Made by a program: the position numbers and the translations under genes. 50,840 nt of DNA from an uncultured Pseudomonadota bacterium (lineage in GTDB: Bacteria > Pseudomonadota > Gammaproteobacteria > Steroidobacterales > Steroidobacteraceae). The stretch is from positions 1 to 50,840 of the forward strand of contig CAISEB010000017.1 of NCBI GenBank assembly GCA_903884235.1, in the 5' to 3' direction. Positions 1 to 13,788 of this stretch are shown piece by piece (position 1 is the stretch's first letter; each line of letters begins with the position of its first letter). A model generated the notes under the pieces. It was not told where the DNA came from. It was given only the letters and a program-made list of their open reading frames with translations, and made no database searches.

Positions 1-39
1 CGTCGCGATCGCGAGGGTTGAACCAGCGCTGGTGCTCAT
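1..39 (-). CDS. Possible N-terminus of RimP (partial, cut by window edge)
   Basis: Only 13 codons (MSTSAGSTLAIAT) are visible before the window ends, so homology cannot be shown. The call rests on position: in many gammaproteobacteria the gene after nuoN and the initiator tRNA is rimP (ribosome maturation factor, first gene of rimP-nusA-infB). An ATG at 39 lies about 50 bases beyond a terminator for the upstream tRNA. The Shine-Dalgarno is poor (GGGA directly before the ATG), and an in-frame GTG at 45 is an alternative start. It could be an unrelated frame. Confidence 0.3.
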   Translation of the reverse strand, partial: MSTSAGSTLAIAT

Positions 40-82
40 TCCCACACCGTGACTCGAAACGCCATGTCGAATGCGTCGCCGA

Positions 83-110
83 AAGCAAAAAGCCCGCGTG
101 AGCGGGCTTT
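83..110 (-). terminator. Rho-independent terminator after the initiator tRNA
   Basis: A perfect 9-bp stem (89-97 with 102-110, AAAGCCCGC/GCGGGCTTT) with a 4-base loop is followed on the minus strand by a T-rich tail (TTTTTGCTTT). It lies 20 bases downstream of the tRNA 3' end, so it should end the nuo/tRNA transcript, at least partly, before the next gene. Confidence 0.85.
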
Positions 111-129
111 CGTAACTCCCTGAGGGAGT

Positions 130-206
<77 letters not shown>

Positions 207-260
207 CCAGATCGAGCCGGGGATAATACGCCGTCCGGCACTGGGATGCAACGCGAACCG

Positions 261-1700
261 TTACGGCATCGCGTGGGCGATCGTCGCCACCAGCGAGCCG
301 TTGAAGATGCCCAGCGCGAGCACCGCGAGTGCGTTGATGCTAAGCAGCAGCTTGAGCGCCGGACCCGCAGACACCGGGACCTGGTCGTCGGCGGGCGCCT
401 CGAAGAACATCACCTTGATGATCCGGAGGTAGTAGAACGCCCCCACCACGGAGAACAGCAGCGCGACGATCGCGACCCACGTCAGCCCCACGTCGAGCAC
501 CGCCTGGATCACGTACAGCTTCGAAAAGAAGCCGACGAACGGCGGCACGCCGGCGGTGCTCACCATCAGGAACAGCATCATCCATGCGAACCACGGCTCG
601 CGCTGCGCGAGACCCTTGAAGTCCTCGATGCGATCCGCCTCGAAGCCCTTGCGGCTGAGCAGCACGATCATCGCGAACGAGCCGACCGCCATCAGCACGT
701 AGGCCACCGTGTAGAAGAGCGCCGCCCGGTATCCCCCGGGCGTGCCCGCCAGGAACCCGAGCAGGATGAAGCCGACGTTCGAGATCGTCGAGTAGGCCAG
801 CATGCGCTTCAGGTTGGTCTGCGCGACCGCGACCACGTTGCCGACCGCGATCGACAGCACGGACAGCACGATCACCATGTCCTGCCAGGCGCCCACCGCC
901 CCACCCAGGCCCTCGGTCAGGACCCTGAGCGCAAGCGCGAAGTACGCGAGCTTCGGGGCCGCGCCGAGGAACATCGTCACGGAGGTCGGCGCACCGTGAT
1001 AGACGTCCGGGATCCACATGTGGAACGGCACCGCGCCGAACTTGAACGCGATGCCGGCGAGCATGAACGCGAGCCCGAGCAGCAGCCCGACGTTGGTCGC
1101 AGCACCGGCATTCACGCGCTCGGCGAGCGCCGCGAGGTCGAACGTCCCGGTCACGCCGTAGACGATCGAGATGCCGTACAGGAGCGAGCCCGACGCGATC
1201 GCGCCGAGCACGAAGTACTTCATCGCCGACTCGGCCGCGATCGGCGAGTCGCGATCGAACGCGACGAGCGCGTACTGCGACAGCGCGAGCACCTCGATGC
1301 CCATGTACATCGTCAGCAGGCTGCCGGCCGAGGTCATCACGAACAGGCCGAGCAACGCGAACAGCGCCAGCACGAAATACTCGCCGCGGAACAGCCCGCG
1401 CTGGATCAGGTAGTCGCGCGAATACAGGAACACCGCGGCGACCGTGCCACAGGCGACGAGCTTGAGGAACTTCGCGACGCCATCGATCACGAACATGCCG
1501 CTGAACACGACATGCCGGCCCTCGGGCAGGCCCGCGACCATCACGGCGGTGGCCAGCAGCGTGCCGATCGCCAGCAGGTAGGTCACCTGCCGATGGCGGT
1601 CGCTGAGGAACAGGTCCACCAGCAGGACGACGCAGGTGAGCAGCAGCAGCACCATTTCGGGTGCCGCGAGCGCGAGGGAGTTGGCCAGGTTCACATTCAT
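261..1700 (-). CDS. nuoN: NADH-quinone oxidoreductase subunit N
   Basis: A 479-residue polytopic membrane protein, one of three antiporter-like proton-channel subunits of respiratory complex I (NuoL, NuoM, NuoN). It consists almost wholly of hydrophobic helices. The core of the Proton_antipo_M family is visible: a helix with KFGAVPFHMWIPDVYHGAP near the middle, followed by KRMLAYSTISNVGF, with the Lys and His residues proposed to carry protons. Length fits the family (about 480). It is the last gene of the 14-gene nuo cluster, 19 bases after nuoM, and is followed by the initiator tRNA. The ATG at 1700 gives the expected hydrophobic N-terminus after a short polar start. Confidence 0.97.
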   Translation of the reverse strand: MNVNLANSLALAAPEMVLLLLTCVVLLVDLFLSDRHRQVTYLLAIGTLLATAVMVAGLPEGRHVVFSGMFVIDGVAKFLKLVACGTVAAVFLYSRDYLIQRGLFRGEYFVLALFALLGLFVMTSAGSLLTMYMGIEVLALSQYALVAFDRDSPIAAESAMKYFVLGAIASGSLLYGISIVYGVTGTFDLAALAERVNAGAATNVGLLLGLAFMLAGIAFKFGAVPFHMWIPDVYHGAPTSVTMFLGAAPKLAYFALALRVLTEGLGGAVGAWQDMVIVLSVLSIAVGNVVAVAQTNLKRMLAYSTISNVGFILLGFLAGTPGGYRAALFYTVAYVLMAVGSFAMIVLLSRKGFEADRIEDFKGLAQREPWFAWMMLFLMVSTAGVPPFVGFFSKLYVIQAVLDVGLTWVAIVALLFSVVGAFYYLRIIKVMFFEAPADDQVPVSAGPALKLLLSINALAVLALGIFNGSLVATIAHAMP

Positions 1701-1719
1701 GGATTCGAGCCTCTGCGTC

Positions 1720-3228
1720 TCACAGCTTGCTGACGGACATCAGTTGCGCGAGGTGCCGCAGGGACGGCTCCATCACGTCGGTCAGCGGCTTCGGGTACAG
1801 GCCCATGGCCAGTACCGCGACCGCGAGCACCCCGAGCACGAGGAACTCGCGACCATTGAGGTCCTTGAGCGAGGCGACGCCTTCGTTCGCGACCGCCCCG
1901 AAAATCACGCGTTTGACGAGCCACAGCGTATATGCGGCACCGAGGATCAGGGTCGTCGCCGCCAGGAACGCGTACCAGAAATTGGCCTTGAACGCCGCCA
2001 GCACCACCATGAACTCGCCGACGAACCCGGACGTGCCCGGCAGGCCGGAATTCGCCATCGCGAACAGGACCATGAACGCGCCGAACACAGGCATGGTGTT
2101 GATGACGCCGCCGTAGGCCCCGATGTCGCGGGTATGCAATCGGTCGTAGAGCACGCCGACACAGAGGAAGAGCGCCCCGGACACGAGGCCGTGCGAGATC
2201 ATCTGCACCATGGCCCCGGAGAGCCCGAGCACGACGCCGTCGTGGCTGCCGGTGGCGGAGACTATCTCGTAACCGATGAAGGCGCCGAGCGTCACGAAGC
2301 CCATGTGCGCGATCGACGAATACGCGATCAGCTTCTTCATGTCGGTCTGCACCAGCGCGATCAGGCCGATGTAGACGACCGCACCGAGCGACAGGCCGAT
2401 GACCAGCATGTCGAGGTCATGCGCGGCATCCGGCGTGATCGGCAGGCTGAAGCGCAGGAAGCCGTAGCCGCCCATCTTCAGCATGATCGCCGCCAGGATC
2501 ACCGAGCCGCCAGTCGGCGCCTCGACGTGCGCATCCGGCAGCCACGTGTGCACCGGCACCATCGGAACCTTGACGGCGAAGGCCGCGAAGAAGGCAAGGA
2601 AGATCGCCGTCTGCTCGGCCGAGCTGAGCGGCAGCGCGTAGAGCGCCGCGAGGTCGTAGCTGCCGGACTTCAGGTACATGTAGATCAGCGCCGCGAGCAT
2701 GAACACGGAGCCGAGGAACGTGTACAGGAAGAACTTGATCGTCGCGTAGATGCGTCGCGCGCCGCCCCAGACGCCGATGATCAGGAACATCGGGATCAGC
2801 ATCGCTTCCCAGAACACGTAGAAGAGCAGCGCATCGGCGGCGGAGAACACGCCGATCATCAGGCCTTCCATGATCAGGAACGCGGCGTAGTACTGGCTCG
2901 GGCGCTTCTCGATGACGGTCCAGCCCGCGATGATCACGAGGACCGTCGAGAACGTCGTCAGCAGGATCAGCGGCAGTGAAATACCGTCGACGCCGAGATG
3001 GTAGTCACTGTGCAGCGACGGGATCCACGCCATGCGCTCCGGGAACTGCAGCGCCGCGCTGGTCACGTCGAAGCCGCTGTAGAGCGGGATGCAGGCCAGG
3101 AACGCGGCGATCGCGACGCCAAGCGCGAGCCAGCGGGCGGCACTGGCGCGCCGGTCGCCGACCAGCATCACGGCGATGCCGCCGAGGATCGGGAGCCAGG
3201 TGAGGAAGCTGAGCAAGGGCAGGTTCAT
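1720..3228 (-). CDS. nuoM: NADH-quinone oxidoreductase subunit M
   Basis: A 502-residue integral membrane subunit of complex I, the middle antiporter-like proton channel. Supporting motifs are the FYVFWEAMLIPMFLIIG segment with the conserved channel Glu, KVPMVPVHTWLPDAHVEAPT (key Lys and His in the discontinuous helix region), and KKLIAYSSIAHMGF. Length is normal for NuoM (about 500). It sits 24 bases downstream of nuoL and 19 bases upstream of nuoN in the same transcript direction. The N-terminus (MNLPLLSFLTWLPILGG) is typical of the family, which supports the ATG at 3228. Confidence 0.97.
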   Translation of the reverse strand: MNLPLLSFLTWLPILGGIAVMLVGDRRASAARWLALGVAIAAFLACIPLYSGFDVTSAALQFPERMAWIPSLHSDYHLGVDGISLPLILLTTFSTVLVIIAGWTVIEKRPSQYYAAFLIMEGLMIGVFSAADALLFYVFWEAMLIPMFLIIGVWGGARRIYATIKFFLYTFLGSVFMLAALIYMYLKSGSYDLAALYALPLSSAEQTAIFLAFFAAFAVKVPMVPVHTWLPDAHVEAPTGGSVILAAIMLKMGGYGFLRFSLPITPDAAHDLDMLVIGLSLGAVVYIGLIALVQTDMKKLIAYSSIAHMGFVTLGAFIGYEIVSATGSHDGVVLGLSGAMVQMISHGLVSGALFLCVGVLYDRLHTRDIGAYGGVINTMPVFGAFMVLFAMANSGLPGTSGFVGEFMVVLAAFKANFWYAFLAATTLILGAAYTLWLVKRVIFGAVANEGVASLKDLNGREFLVLGVLAVAVLAMGLYPKPLTDVMEPSLRHLAQLMSVSKL

Positions 3229-3252
3229 CGTGTCTATTCCGTGGTCCGCGGC

Positions 3253-5213
<1,961 letters not shown>

Positions 5214-5214
<1 letters not shown>

Positions 5215-5519
5215 CAGCCCCGCATCGTGTCCAGGTTCTCGACGTTGATGCTCTTCTTCTCGCGGAACAGCACGACGAGGATCGCAAGTCCGATCGCCGA
5301 TTCGGCGGCGGCGACGGTCAGGATGAAGAAGACGAACACCTGGCCGTGGATGTCGCCGAGCCAGCGGCTGAACGCGATGAAGTTGAAGTTCACAGCCAGC
5401 AGCATCAGCTCGATGCACATCAGCAGCACGATCACGTTCTTCCGGTTGAGGAAGATGCCCGCAACGGCGATGCTGAACAGCACGCCGGCGAGCATGAGGA
5501 AGTGCGGCAGGCCGATCAT
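5214..5519 (-). CDS. nuoK: NADH-quinone oxidoreductase subunit K
   Basis: A 101-residue protein with three transmembrane helices, a small proton-path subunit of complex I (mitochondrial ND4L). The two membrane glutamates important for coupling are present: Glu37 in [10 protein letters not shown] and Glu73 in [12 protein letters not shown]. Length matches the family (100-102). The start ATG at 5519 overlaps the nuoJ stop by four bases (ATGA) and the stop overlaps the nuoL start by one base, so nuoJ-K-L are tightly coupled. Confidence 0.97.
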
Positions 5520-6118
5520 TGGTACTTCTCCGAGTCGACCTTCACGATCCGCAGCCGGTCCTCGCGGCGCACGGCGACCTGCGCCGAGACGTCCTGCATC
5601 TTGTGGCCGGTCCGGCGCCGCATCGTCAGCGCGATGGCGGCGACGATCGCGATCAGCAGCACCACGGCCGCCAGCTGGAACGGCAGCATGTAGTCCGTGT
5701 ACAGCACGGCGCCGAGCGCATGGGTGTTGGAGCCAGGCACCGACATCGGCGGCGCCTCGAGGGCGAGGTTGATGCCGAGGTGGCGCATCCAGACGACGTA
5801 GAAGATCTCGCCGACCATGACGGCCGCGACCAGCCCGCCGAGCGGCGCGTAGCGGGTGAGGCCCGAGCGCATCTGCGAGATGTTGATGTCGAGCATCATG
5901 ATGACGAACAGGAACAGCACCATCACCGCGCCGACGTAGACGAGCACCAGCACGATGCCGAGGAACTCGGCCTCGAGCATCAGCCACAGCGCCGCGCTCT
6001 CGAAGAACGCGAGCACCAGGAACAGCGCCGCGTGCACCGGGTTGCGGGCAAGCACGACGCCGATGGCGGAGCCCACCAGCACGGTCGCGAAGACGTAGAA
6101 CAGTATCGTGGTCAGCAC
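5516..6118 (-). CDS. nuoJ: NADH-quinone oxidoreductase subunit J
   Basis: A 200-residue protein with about five transmembrane helices (ND6 homologue), part of the membrane-arm link between the quinone site and the antiporter subunits. The family signature region [20 protein letters not shown] followed by [26 protein letters not shown] is clear; this includes the conserved helix that rearranges during turnover. The C-terminal 50 residues are polar and cytoplasmic. It ends in a four-base overlap with nuoK and lies 22 bases after nuoI. Confidence 0.96.
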   Translation of the reverse strand: MLTTILFYVFATVLVGSAIGVVLARNPVHAALFLVLAFFESAALWLMLEAEFLGIVLVLVYVGAVMVLFLFVIMMLDINISQMRSGLTRYAPLGGLVAAVMVGEIFYVVWMRHLGINLALEAPPMSVPGSNTHALGAVLYTDYMLPFQLAAVVLLIAIVAAIALTMRRRTGHKMQDVSAQVAVRREDRLRIVKVDSEKYQ

Positions 6119-6140
6119 GTTTCGGCCCTGGCGTTCGAGT

Positions 6141-6629
6141 TCAGCGGTACGGCGCGTCCGCGGCCCGGTCGGCCGCGATCATCGCCTCGTAGCGCTCGCC
6201 CACGGCGAGCAGCTTGTCCTTGCTCATGATGTTCTCGCCGCGGTTCTCCATGTGGTACTCGTGGATCCGCGTCTCGACGATGGCATCGACCGGGCAGGCT
6301 TCCTCGCAGAAGCCGCAGAAGATGCACTTGAACAGGTCGATGTCGTATCGCGTCGTGCGCCGGGTGCCGTCTGGCGAGACGTCGGATTCGATCGTGATGG
6401 CGAGCGCCGGGCACACCGCCTCGCAGAGCTTGCAGGCAATGCAGCGCTCCTCGCCGTTCTGGTAGCGGCGCAGCGCGTGCAGTCCGCGATAGCGCACCGA
6501 CTGCGGCGCACGCTCCTCCGGATAGTGGACCGTGAACTTCGGCTTCCACATGTACTTGAACGTGACCGCGAGGCCCTGCAGGAGCTCTCCCAGCAGGAGC
6601 GTCTTGGCGATGTTGCGTACTGAAGGCAT
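6141..6629 (-). CDS. nuoI: NADH-quinone oxidoreductase subunit I (two 4Fe-4S clusters)
   Basis: A 162-residue peripheral-arm subunit (TYKY homologue) carrying clusters N6a and N6b that pass electrons from NuoG toward NuoB. Two 8Fe ferredoxin motifs are seen: [12 protein letters not shown] at about residues 63-74 and [12 protein letters not shown] at about 102-113. The start at 6629 ([13 protein letters not shown]) gives the usual amphipathic N-terminal helix and the typical length of about 162. A far longer open frame runs upstream through nuoH and nuoG but is an antisense-like high-GC artefact in the wrong frame. It lies 14 bases downstream of nuoH. Confidence 0.97.
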   Translation of the reverse strand: MPSVRNIAKTLLLGELLQGLAVTFKYMWKPKFTVHYPEERAPQSVRYRGLHALRRYQNGEERCIACKLCEAVCPALAITIESDVSPDGTRRTTRYDIDLFKCIFCGFCEEACPVDAIVETRIHEYHMENRGENIMSKDKLLAVGERYEAMIAADRAADAPYR

Positions 6630-6643
6630 GGGTTGGTGGCTCC

Positions 6644-7744
6644 TCAGCCGAAGTGCGACCAGGGACCGATGCGCATCGACACCATCGCGCACTCGACCAG
6701 GATCCAGACGAGCGTCAGTGGAATGAACACCTTCCAGCCGAGGCGCATGATCTGGTCGTAGCGATAGCGCGGGAACGTCGCGCGGAACCACAGGAAGCAG
6801 AACAGGAACCAGCAGATCTTGACGAACAGCCACGCGAACGAGGGCTGCGCGAACGGCGAGGAGTCGGCGAGGATGCCCTGGAACGGCGACAGCCAGCCGC
6901 CCATGAACAGCACCGCCGCGAGCGTCGCCACGAGGATCATGTTCGCGTACTCGGGCAGCGCGAACAGCGTCGCGAACGAGGCACCGGAGTACTCGACGTG
7001 GAAGCCGGCGACGATCTCCGACTCGCCTTCGACGACGTCGAACGGCGCGCGGTTCGTCTCGGCGATGCCCGAGATGAAGTAGATCACCATCAGCGGGAAC
7101 AGCAGGACCATGTTCCAGGTCAGCAAGCTGCCGGACTGGGCGCGGACGATGTCGGACAGGTTGAGGCTGCCCGCGGCCATCAGCACGCCGACGAGCGCGA
7201 AGCCCATCGCGATCTCGTAGGCGACGATCTGCGCCGCCGAGCGCATCGCGCCGAGCATGGCGTACTTCGAGTTCGAGGCCCAGCCGGCGAGGATGATGCC
7301 GTACACGCCGAGCGAGGTGAGCGCGAGGATGTAGAGGAGGCCGGCGTCCACGTCGGCGAGCACGAACGCCGGCGAGAACGGCACGACCGCCCAGGTCGCG
7401 AGTGCCGTCGTCAGCGCAATGAGCGGCGCCAGCAGGAAGACGACCTTGTCGGCCTTCGCCGGCAGCAGGACTTCCTTCAGCAGCAGCTTGATCACGTCCG
7501 CGAACGGCTGCGCGACGCCCTTCAGGAACGGCAGCCCGAAGATCCGGATCTGGTTCGGGCCGATGCGGACCTGCATCCAGCCGATGATCTTGCGCTCGAG
7601 CAGCGTCAGGAACGCGACGCAGACGATCACGACCATCATCACGCCGACGATCTCGGCGAACACGATGATCAGGTGCTGGACGTCCGCCGACAGTGCGGTC
7701 CACCAGGTGACGAGCGAGGTCCAGAGGTTGGTGATGGTGCTCAT
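6644..7744 (-). CDS. nuoH: NADH-quinone oxidoreductase subunit H
   Basis: A 366-residue, eight-helix membrane subunit (ND1 homologue) that forms much of the quinone-binding cavity at the junction with the hydrophilic arm. Diagnostic segments are [17 protein letters not shown] near residues 45-65 and the acidic loop [20 protein letters not shown] near residues 215-235, which lines the quinone/proton path. Length is slightly longer than E. coli NuoH (325) and fits the GC-rich gammaproteobacterial version. Only six bases separate it from the nuoG stop. Confidence 0.97.
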   Translation of the reverse strand: MSTITNLWTSLVTWWTALSADVQHLIIVFAEIVGVMMVVIVCVAFLTLLERKIIGWMQVRIGPNQIRIFGLPFLKGVAQPFADVIKLLLKEVLLPAKADKVVFLLAPLIALTTALATWAVVPFSPAFVLADVDAGLLYILALTSLGVYGIILAGWASNSKYAMLGAMRSAAQIVAYEIAMGFALVGVLMAAGSLNLSDIVRAQSGSLLTWNMVLLFPLMVIYFISGIAETNRAPFDVVEGESEIVAGFHVEYSGASFATLFALPEYANMILVATLAAVLFMGGWLSPFQGILADSSPFAQPSFAWLFVKICWFLFCFLWFRATFPRYRYDQIMRLGWKVFIPLTLVWILVECAMVSMRIGPWSHFG

Positions 7745-7750
7745 GGGAAC

Positions 7751-9934
7751 TCAGTACGCAACGGCCGGCTGCGCGGCGATCCGGGTCTGCTGCAGCGCAG
7801 GCGCCCGGCGCACGATCGGATCCGACTGGTAGATCGGCAGGCTCGTCAGCGCGCCCGCAACCGGGCCCTTCGGCGTCCAGGATCCGCGGTACGCGGTGTC
7901 GGCACCCTGCCCTGCCGCGGCGCCGAGTGCCGCCGCGAACTCCGCGCGCACCTCCTCGGACGACTCGTAGCCGAAGCCCGGCAGGTCGAGCAGCGTGCCG
8001 AGCACGCGCAGGACCTTCCAGCCCGGGCGCGACTCGCCGATCAGGCGCGCCGCGGCCGTGAAGCTCTGCCAGCGCCCCTCGAGGTTGACGTAGCTGCCCG
8101 AGGTCTCGGCGAACGTGCCGATCGGCAGCACGATGTGGGCATGGCGGCGCACCGATTCCGGTGCGTACGGCGTGATCGCGATGACGCAGCGCGCCTTCGC
8201 GAATGCCGCCTCCGCCGCGGCACCGTGCGCGCTGTCGAGCGCGGCTTCGACGCCGCCGAACAGCACGTAGGTGTCGAGAGCCGCCGCCAGCATGTCGCTG
8301 GCACCAAGCCCGGTCGTGGCGGCGGCGCGGCCCGCGGCCTCGCGATGCGGCAGGAGGCCGGCAAGGGAAGCCCCCGCGGCATTCGCGCCGCCGGGGAGAT
8401 AGCCGAGCGTCGCGCCAGCGAGCACAGCGACCGCGGCGGCGACCGCGCGCAGGTCCGCGTAGGCGGGATGGCGCTCGGCGAGGCCGCCGAGCAGCACGAG
8501 GCGGCGGCTGCCGGCCAGCAGGGCCTTCGCCGCCGCGAGCTGGGCCCCATCCGGCGTCGCGGCGCCGGCGAGGGCCGGCGGCAGCGGCTGGCCGGCGGAC
8601 TCGGCGAGCGCACGCCCGATCGTGGCGAGCTCGGCGACCATCGCGGCGGGCGGCACCTCGCGGTAGGCGGCGACCGGGAAGAGGTAGTCGAAGCGCGCCG
8701 GGTTCACGAAGACGACCTGCGCGCGATTGCTCGTCGCGGCCTTGCGGATCCGATGCGCGAGGACCGGCGCCTCCTGGCGCAGGTCGGAGCCGACCACGAG
8801 CACGGAATCGAGCGTCTCGAGATCCGCGAGCGGCAGGCCAAGGCCCGGGAACGCAGCGTCCGCCGCCTGGTCGCGCGTGTCGAGCTGACGCAGCCGGTAA
8901 TCGAGGTTCCGCACGCCGAGGCCCCGCGCGAGGCGTGCGAGCAGCCAGGTCTCCTCGGCCGTGGCTGACGGCAGCGACAGCACGCCAATGCGATCGGCGC
9001 CGGCGCCGGCGACCGTGTCCCTGAGCGCGAGCGCGGCAGCCTCGAGCGCGGCTTCCCAGCTCGTGGGCAGCAACTCGCCATTGCGGCGCATCAGCGGCGT
9101 CTCGAGGCGATCCGGCGCGTAGATGCCCTCGTAGGAGAAGCGATCCCGGTCGGCGATCCACGTCTCGTTGATGGCCTCGTTCTCGCGCGGCACGACGCGC
9201 AAGAGGCGGCCGCGGCGAACGTGGGCGTTCAGGTTCGAGCCGATGGCGTCGTGCGGCGACACGATCGGCTGCGCCACCATCTCCCACGAGCGACCCTGGT
9301 AGCGGAACGGCTTGGAATTGAGCGCACCGACCGGGCACAGGTCGATGATGTTGCCGCTCATCTCGTGGTCGACGCTCTTCTCCACGAAGGTGCTGATCTG
9401 CGTCTGCTCGCCGCGGCCGATCGTGCCGAGCTCCTGCAGGCCCGCGATTTCCGCCGTGAACCGCACGCAGCGCGTGCAGTGGATGCAGCGCGTCATGTCC
9501 GTCGACACGAGCGGCCCGAGGTTCTTGTCCTTGACGACGCGCTTGGTCTCGTCGTACCGGGCCTTGTCGCGCCCGAAGCCCATCGCGAGGTCCTGCAACT
9601 CGCACTCGCCGCCCTGGTCGCAGATCGGGCAGTCGAGCGGATGGTTGATCAGCAGGAACTCCATCGTCGCCTTCTGGGCGCCGAGCGCCTTGGGCGACTT
9701 CGTGTAGACCTTCATGCCCTCGGCGATCGGCGTGGCGCAGGCCGGCAACGGCTTTGGCGCCTTCTCGACCTCGACGAGGCACATGCGGCAGTTCGCGGCC
9801 ACCGAGAGTTTCTCGTGGTAGCAGAAGCGCGGCACGTACACGTTCGCGGCGTCGGTGACGTGGATGATCATCTGGCCCTTGCGGCCCTGGACCGCAACGC
9901 CGTTGACTTCTAGATTGACGATGTCCTGGCTCAT
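7751..9934 (-). CDS. nuoG: NADH-quinone oxidoreductase subunit G (lacks N7 cluster ligands)
   Basis: A 727-residue peripheral-arm subunit of complex I. The N-terminus has the 2Fe-2S ligands ([15 protein letters not shown]...C, residues about 37-70), then [14 protein letters not shown] and CIHCTRC for clusters N4/N5. A molybdopterin-oxidoreductase-like fold without cofactor follows. Where E. coli NuoG binds the extra N7 cluster through four cysteines, this protein reads SPHDAIGSN, as in mitochondrial and Paracoccus-type subunits, so N7 should be absent. The start chosen is [12 protein letters not shown] (9934); 22 upstream in-frame codons overlap no needed sequence but lack homology to the family. 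It lies 22 bases after nuoF. Confidence 0.96.
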   Translation of the reverse strand: MSQDIVNLEVNGVAVQGRKGQMIIHVTDAANVYVPRFCYHEKLSVAANCRMCLVEVEKAPKPLPACATPIAEGMKVYTKSPKALGAQKATMEFLLINHPLDCPICDQGGECELQDLAMGFGRDKARYDETKRVVKDKNLGPLVSTDMTRCIHCTRCVRFTAEIAGLQELGTIGRGEQTQISTFVEKSVDHEMSGNIIDLCPVGALNSKPFRYQGRSWEMVAQPIVSPHDAIGSNLNAHVRRGRLLRVVPRENEAINETWIADRDRFSYEGIYAPDRLETPLMRRNGELLPTSWEAALEAAALALRDTVAGAGADRIGVLSLPSATAEETWLLARLARGLGVRNLDYRLRQLDTRDQAADAAFPGLGLPLADLETLDSVLVVGSDLRQEAPVLAHRIRKAATSNRAQVVFVNPARFDYLFPVAAYREVPPAAMVAELATIGRALAESAGQPLPPALAGAATPDGAQLAAAKALLAGSRRLVLLGGLAERHPAYADLRAVAAAVAVLAGATLGYLPGGANAAGASLAGLLPHREAAGRAAATTGLGASDMLAAALDTYVLFGGVEAALDSAHGAAAEAAFAKARCVIAITPYAPESVRRHAHIVLPIGTFAETSGSYVNLEGRWQSFTAAARLIGESRPGWKVLRVLGTLLDLPGFGYESSEEVRAEFAAALGAAAGQGADTAYRGSWTPKGPVAGALTSLPIYQSDPIVRRAPALQQTRIAAQPAVAY

Positions 9935-9956
9935 GCGCTTCGTACCCGCCTCGGCA

Positions 9957-11264
<1,308 letters not shown>

Positions 11265-11271
11265 GCAGGGC

Positions 11272-11790
11272 TCACTTCAGGCTGTCGAGGATCTGGTCGA
11301 CCTTCTCGGGCGTCAGATGCTCGTAGTAGACGTGGTCGATCATCATCATCGGCGCGTTGTTGCACGCGGCGAGGCACTCTTCCTCGCGCTTGAGGTAGAA
11401 CTTGCCGTCCGGCGTGCTCTCGCCGATCTGGACGCCGAGCTTCTTCTGGATGTGGTCGACGATCTTGTCGGAACCGCACAGCATGCAGGAGATGTTGGTG
11501 CACACCGACACGTGGATCCGGCCGACCGGCTTGGTCTCGAACATCGAGTAGAAGGCGGCGACCTCGTAGACCTGGATCGGCGGCAACGACAGGTAGGCGG
11601 CGACCGCGTCCATGAGCTCCGCCGTGAGGAAGCCGTTGTTCTGGTGCTGCACGGCACGCAGCGCCGCGAGCACCGCCGAACGCTGCTTCCCGTCCGGGAA
11701 TTTCGCGACCCAGGCATCGATGTCGTGGCGCGTGTGCTCGCTGAGCAGGGCCGTCGCATTGCCGGCGGCGCTCGGGGTCGAATCACTCAT
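11272..11790 (-). CDS. nuoE: NADH-quinone oxidoreductase subunit E (2Fe-2S)
   Basis: A 172-residue thioredoxin-fold subunit binding the 2Fe-2S cluster N1a. The ligand pattern C-x4-C ... C-x3-C is complete at Cys97, Cys102, Cys139 and Cys143. The frame is open for 40 codons upstream, but those are arginine-rich and lie inside nuoD; the ATG at 11790 overlaps the nuoD stop by four bases (ATGA), which fits coupled translation. The N-terminal 12 residues are low-complexity. Confidence 0.97.
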   Translation of the reverse strand: MSDSTPSAAGNATALLSEHTRHDIDAWVAKFPDGKQRSAVLAALRAVQHQNNGFLTAELMDAVAAYLSLPPIQVYEVAAFYSMFETKPVGRIHVSVCTNISCMLCGSDKIVDHIQKKLGVQIGESTPDGKFYLKREEECLAACNNAPMMMIDHVYYEHLTPEKVDQILDSLK

Positions 11791-13040
11791 CGGTCGATCT
11801 CTCCGAAGACGATGTCGAGCGTGCCGATCACGGCAACGACGTCCGCCAGCATGTGGCCGCGCACGAGTTCCTCCATCGCCGAAAGGTGGGCGAAGCCCGG
11901 GGCGCGGCACTTGACCCGGTAAGGCTTGTTGGCGCCGTCCGAGACGAGCCAGACCGCGAACTCGCCCTTCGGCGCCTCGACGGCGGCGTAGGTCTCGCCC
12001 TCCGGCACCGCGTAGCCCTCGGTTGCGAGCTTGAAGTGGTGGATGAGGGACTCCATGTCGCCCTTCATCTCGACGCGCCGTGGCGGCGCGACCTTGCGGT
12101 CACCGGTTATGACCGGACCCGGGTTCACGCGCAGCCAGTCGATGCACTGGCGAATGATCCGGTTCGACTGGCGCATCTCCTCGACGCGAACCAGGTAGCG
12201 GTCGTAACAGTCACCGTTGACGCCCACGGGAATGTCGAAGTCGACCTGCGCGTACGCGTCGTACGGCTGCTTCTTGCGAAGGTCCCATGCGAGGCCGGAG
12301 CCGCGCACCATGGGGCCCGAGAAGCCGAGCGCCTTGGCGCGCTCCGGAGTCACGATGCCGATGTTGACCGTGCGCTGCTTCCAGATGCGGTTGTCCGTCA
12401 GCAGCGTCTCGTACTCGTCGACGCACTTCGGGAACCGGTCGGTGAAATCCTGCAGGAAGTCCAGCAGCGAGCCCGAGCGCGCCAGGTTCAGGCGGTCGAT
12501 CTCCTTCTTCGAGCGGAACTTCGACGGCGCGTACTGCGGGATGTTGTCCGGCAGGTCGCGGTAGACGCCACCCGGGCGGTAGTACGTCGCGTGCATGCGC
12601 GTGCCCGAGACCGCCTCGTAGGCGTCCATCAGGTCCTCGCGCTCGCGGAAGCAGTACAGGAACATCGTCATCGCACCGATATCGAGTCCGTGCGCGCCGA
12701 GCCACATCAGGTGGTTCAGGATGCGCGTGATCTCGTCGAACATGACGCGGATGTACTGCGCCCGCAGCGGGACCTCGACGCCGAGCAGCCGCTCGACGGC
12801 GAGCACGTAGGCGTGCTCGTTGCACATCATCGATGCGTAGTCGAGCCGATCCATGTAGCCGATCGACTGATTGAACGTCTTCGACTCGGCGAGCTTCTCG
12901 GTGCCACGGTGCAGGAGGCCGATGTGCGGATCCGCCTTCTGCACGACCTCGCCGTCCATCTCGAGGACGAGTCGCAGCACGCCGTGGGCCGCAGGGTGCT
13001 GCGGCCCGAAGTTCAGCGTGAAGTTCTGGATGTCAGCCAT
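11787..13040 (-). CDS. nuoD: NADH-quinone oxidoreductase subunit D
   Basis: A 417-residue subunit (49-kDa homologue, related to NiFe-hydrogenase large subunits) that forms the quinone reduction site with NuoB. The N-terminal loop [10 protein letters not shown] (about residues 11-20) holds the conserved His near quinone, and [17 protein letters not shown] is the family signature. NuoC and NuoD are separate genes here, unlike the E. coli fusion. The nuoC stop and nuoD start overlap by eight bases, and the C-terminus ([10 protein letters not shown]) is canonical. Confidence 0.98.
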   Translation of the reverse strand: MADIQNFTLNFGPQHPAAHGVLRLVLEMDGEVVQKADPHIGLLHRGTEKLAESKTFNQSIGYMDRLDYASMMCNEHAYVLAVERLLGVEVPLRAQYIRVMFDEITRILNHLMWLGAHGLDIGAMTMFLYCFREREDLMDAYEAVSGTRMHATYYRPGGVYRDLPDNIPQYAPSKFRSKKEIDRLNLARSGSLLDFLQDFTDRFPKCVDEYETLLTDNRIWKQRTVNIGIVTPERAKALGFSGPMVRGSGLAWDLRKKQPYDAYAQVDFDIPVGVNGDCYDRYLVRVEEMRQSNRIIRQCIDWLRVNPGPVITGDRKVAPPRRVEMKGDMESLIHHFKLATEGYAVPEGETYAAVEAPKGEFAVWLVSDGANKPYRVKCRAPGFAHLSAMEELVRGHMLADVVAVIGTLDIVFGEIDR

Positions 13041-13788
13041 TCTTCTGCCCCGGGAGGCCGGAGGCCCGGCCGTTCAGCGCGGGCTCGTAGCGATGGTCGT
13101 CGCGAATGACACGCGGGACCTGGATGCGCGGTTCGATGCTCACGGGCTCGTACACCACGCGCTGCTTGTCGGGGTCGTAGCGGACCTCGACGTGGCCGAT
13201 CAGCGGGAAGTCCTTGCGGAACGGATGCCCGATGAAGCCGTAGTCGGTGAGGATGCGGCGCAGGTCGGGGTGGCCGCGGAACAGAATGCCGAACAGGTCG
13301 AAGGCCTCGCGCTCGAACCAGTTCGCGCCGGGCCACACCTCGACCACAGAGTCCACCAGCGGCGGCTCGACGCCATCGCAGTGGACGCGCAGGCGAACAC
13401 GCGTGTTGTGGACCATCGACAGCAGGTGATACGCGACCGCGAAGCGGCGTGCAGCGGGTGCCTCGGCGCTCTCGTCGCGTCCCGTGACGCCACGGCTGAA
13501 GCCGGACGAGGTCGCCGTATGGGTGTCCCACTCCTCGCCGCCGTAGGTCAGGTAGTCGATGCCCGACACGTCGACGAGCACGTCGAACGCGAGGGCCGGG
13601 TCATCACGGAGCTGCGTGCAGACGCCGACGAGGTCGCCGGGTGCGACTTCGTAGGTCAACTCGCTCGCGATCGACGCCACGCGCGTGACGCGGGCACCGC
13701 ATGCGCCCTCGACCTTGGCCGCGAGCGCGTCGATGCGACTCGGCGGTGCCGGGGATTCCGTTGCGATTTCGCTCATCGGGGCACTCAT
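13033..13788 (-). CDS. nuoC: NADH-quinone oxidoreductase subunit C
   Basis: A 251-residue subunit (30-kDa homologue) of the complex I connecting module. The 30-kDa signature is near residues 158-190: [23 protein letters not shown] central insertion (about residues 85-112, rich in Thr, Ser and Gly) makes it a little longer than average. The start at 13788 ([10 protein letters not shown]) gives an ATGA overlap with the nuoB stop; a second in-frame ATG at 13776 is a possible alternative. A longer open frame upstream is an alternate-frame reading of nuoB. Confidence 0.96.
   Translation of the reverse strand: MSAPMSEIATESPAPPSRIDALAAKVEGACGARVTRVASIASELTYEVAPGDLVGVCTQLRDDPALAFDVLVDVSGIDYLTYGGEEWDTHTATSSGFSRGVTGRDESAEAPAARRFAVAYHLLSMVHNTRVRLRVHCDGVEPPLVDSVVEVWPGANWFEREAFDLFGILFRGHPDLRRILTDYGFIGHPFRKDFPLIGHVEVRYDPDKQRVVYEPVSIEPRIQVPRVIRDDHRYEPALNGRASGLPGQKNG

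Noticed and set aside
246-1733. Long plus-strand open frame (495 codons) opposite nuoN
   Set aside because: Antisense to a clear nuoN; its product is dominated by His, Arg, Gln and Glu, typical of a shadow frame in GC-rich DNA, and has no family match.
6141-9782. 1213-codon minus-strand frame continuing upstream from nuoI through nuoH and nuoG
   Set aside because: Only its last 162 codons are NuoI; the rest is an out-of-frame reading of nuoH and nuoG.
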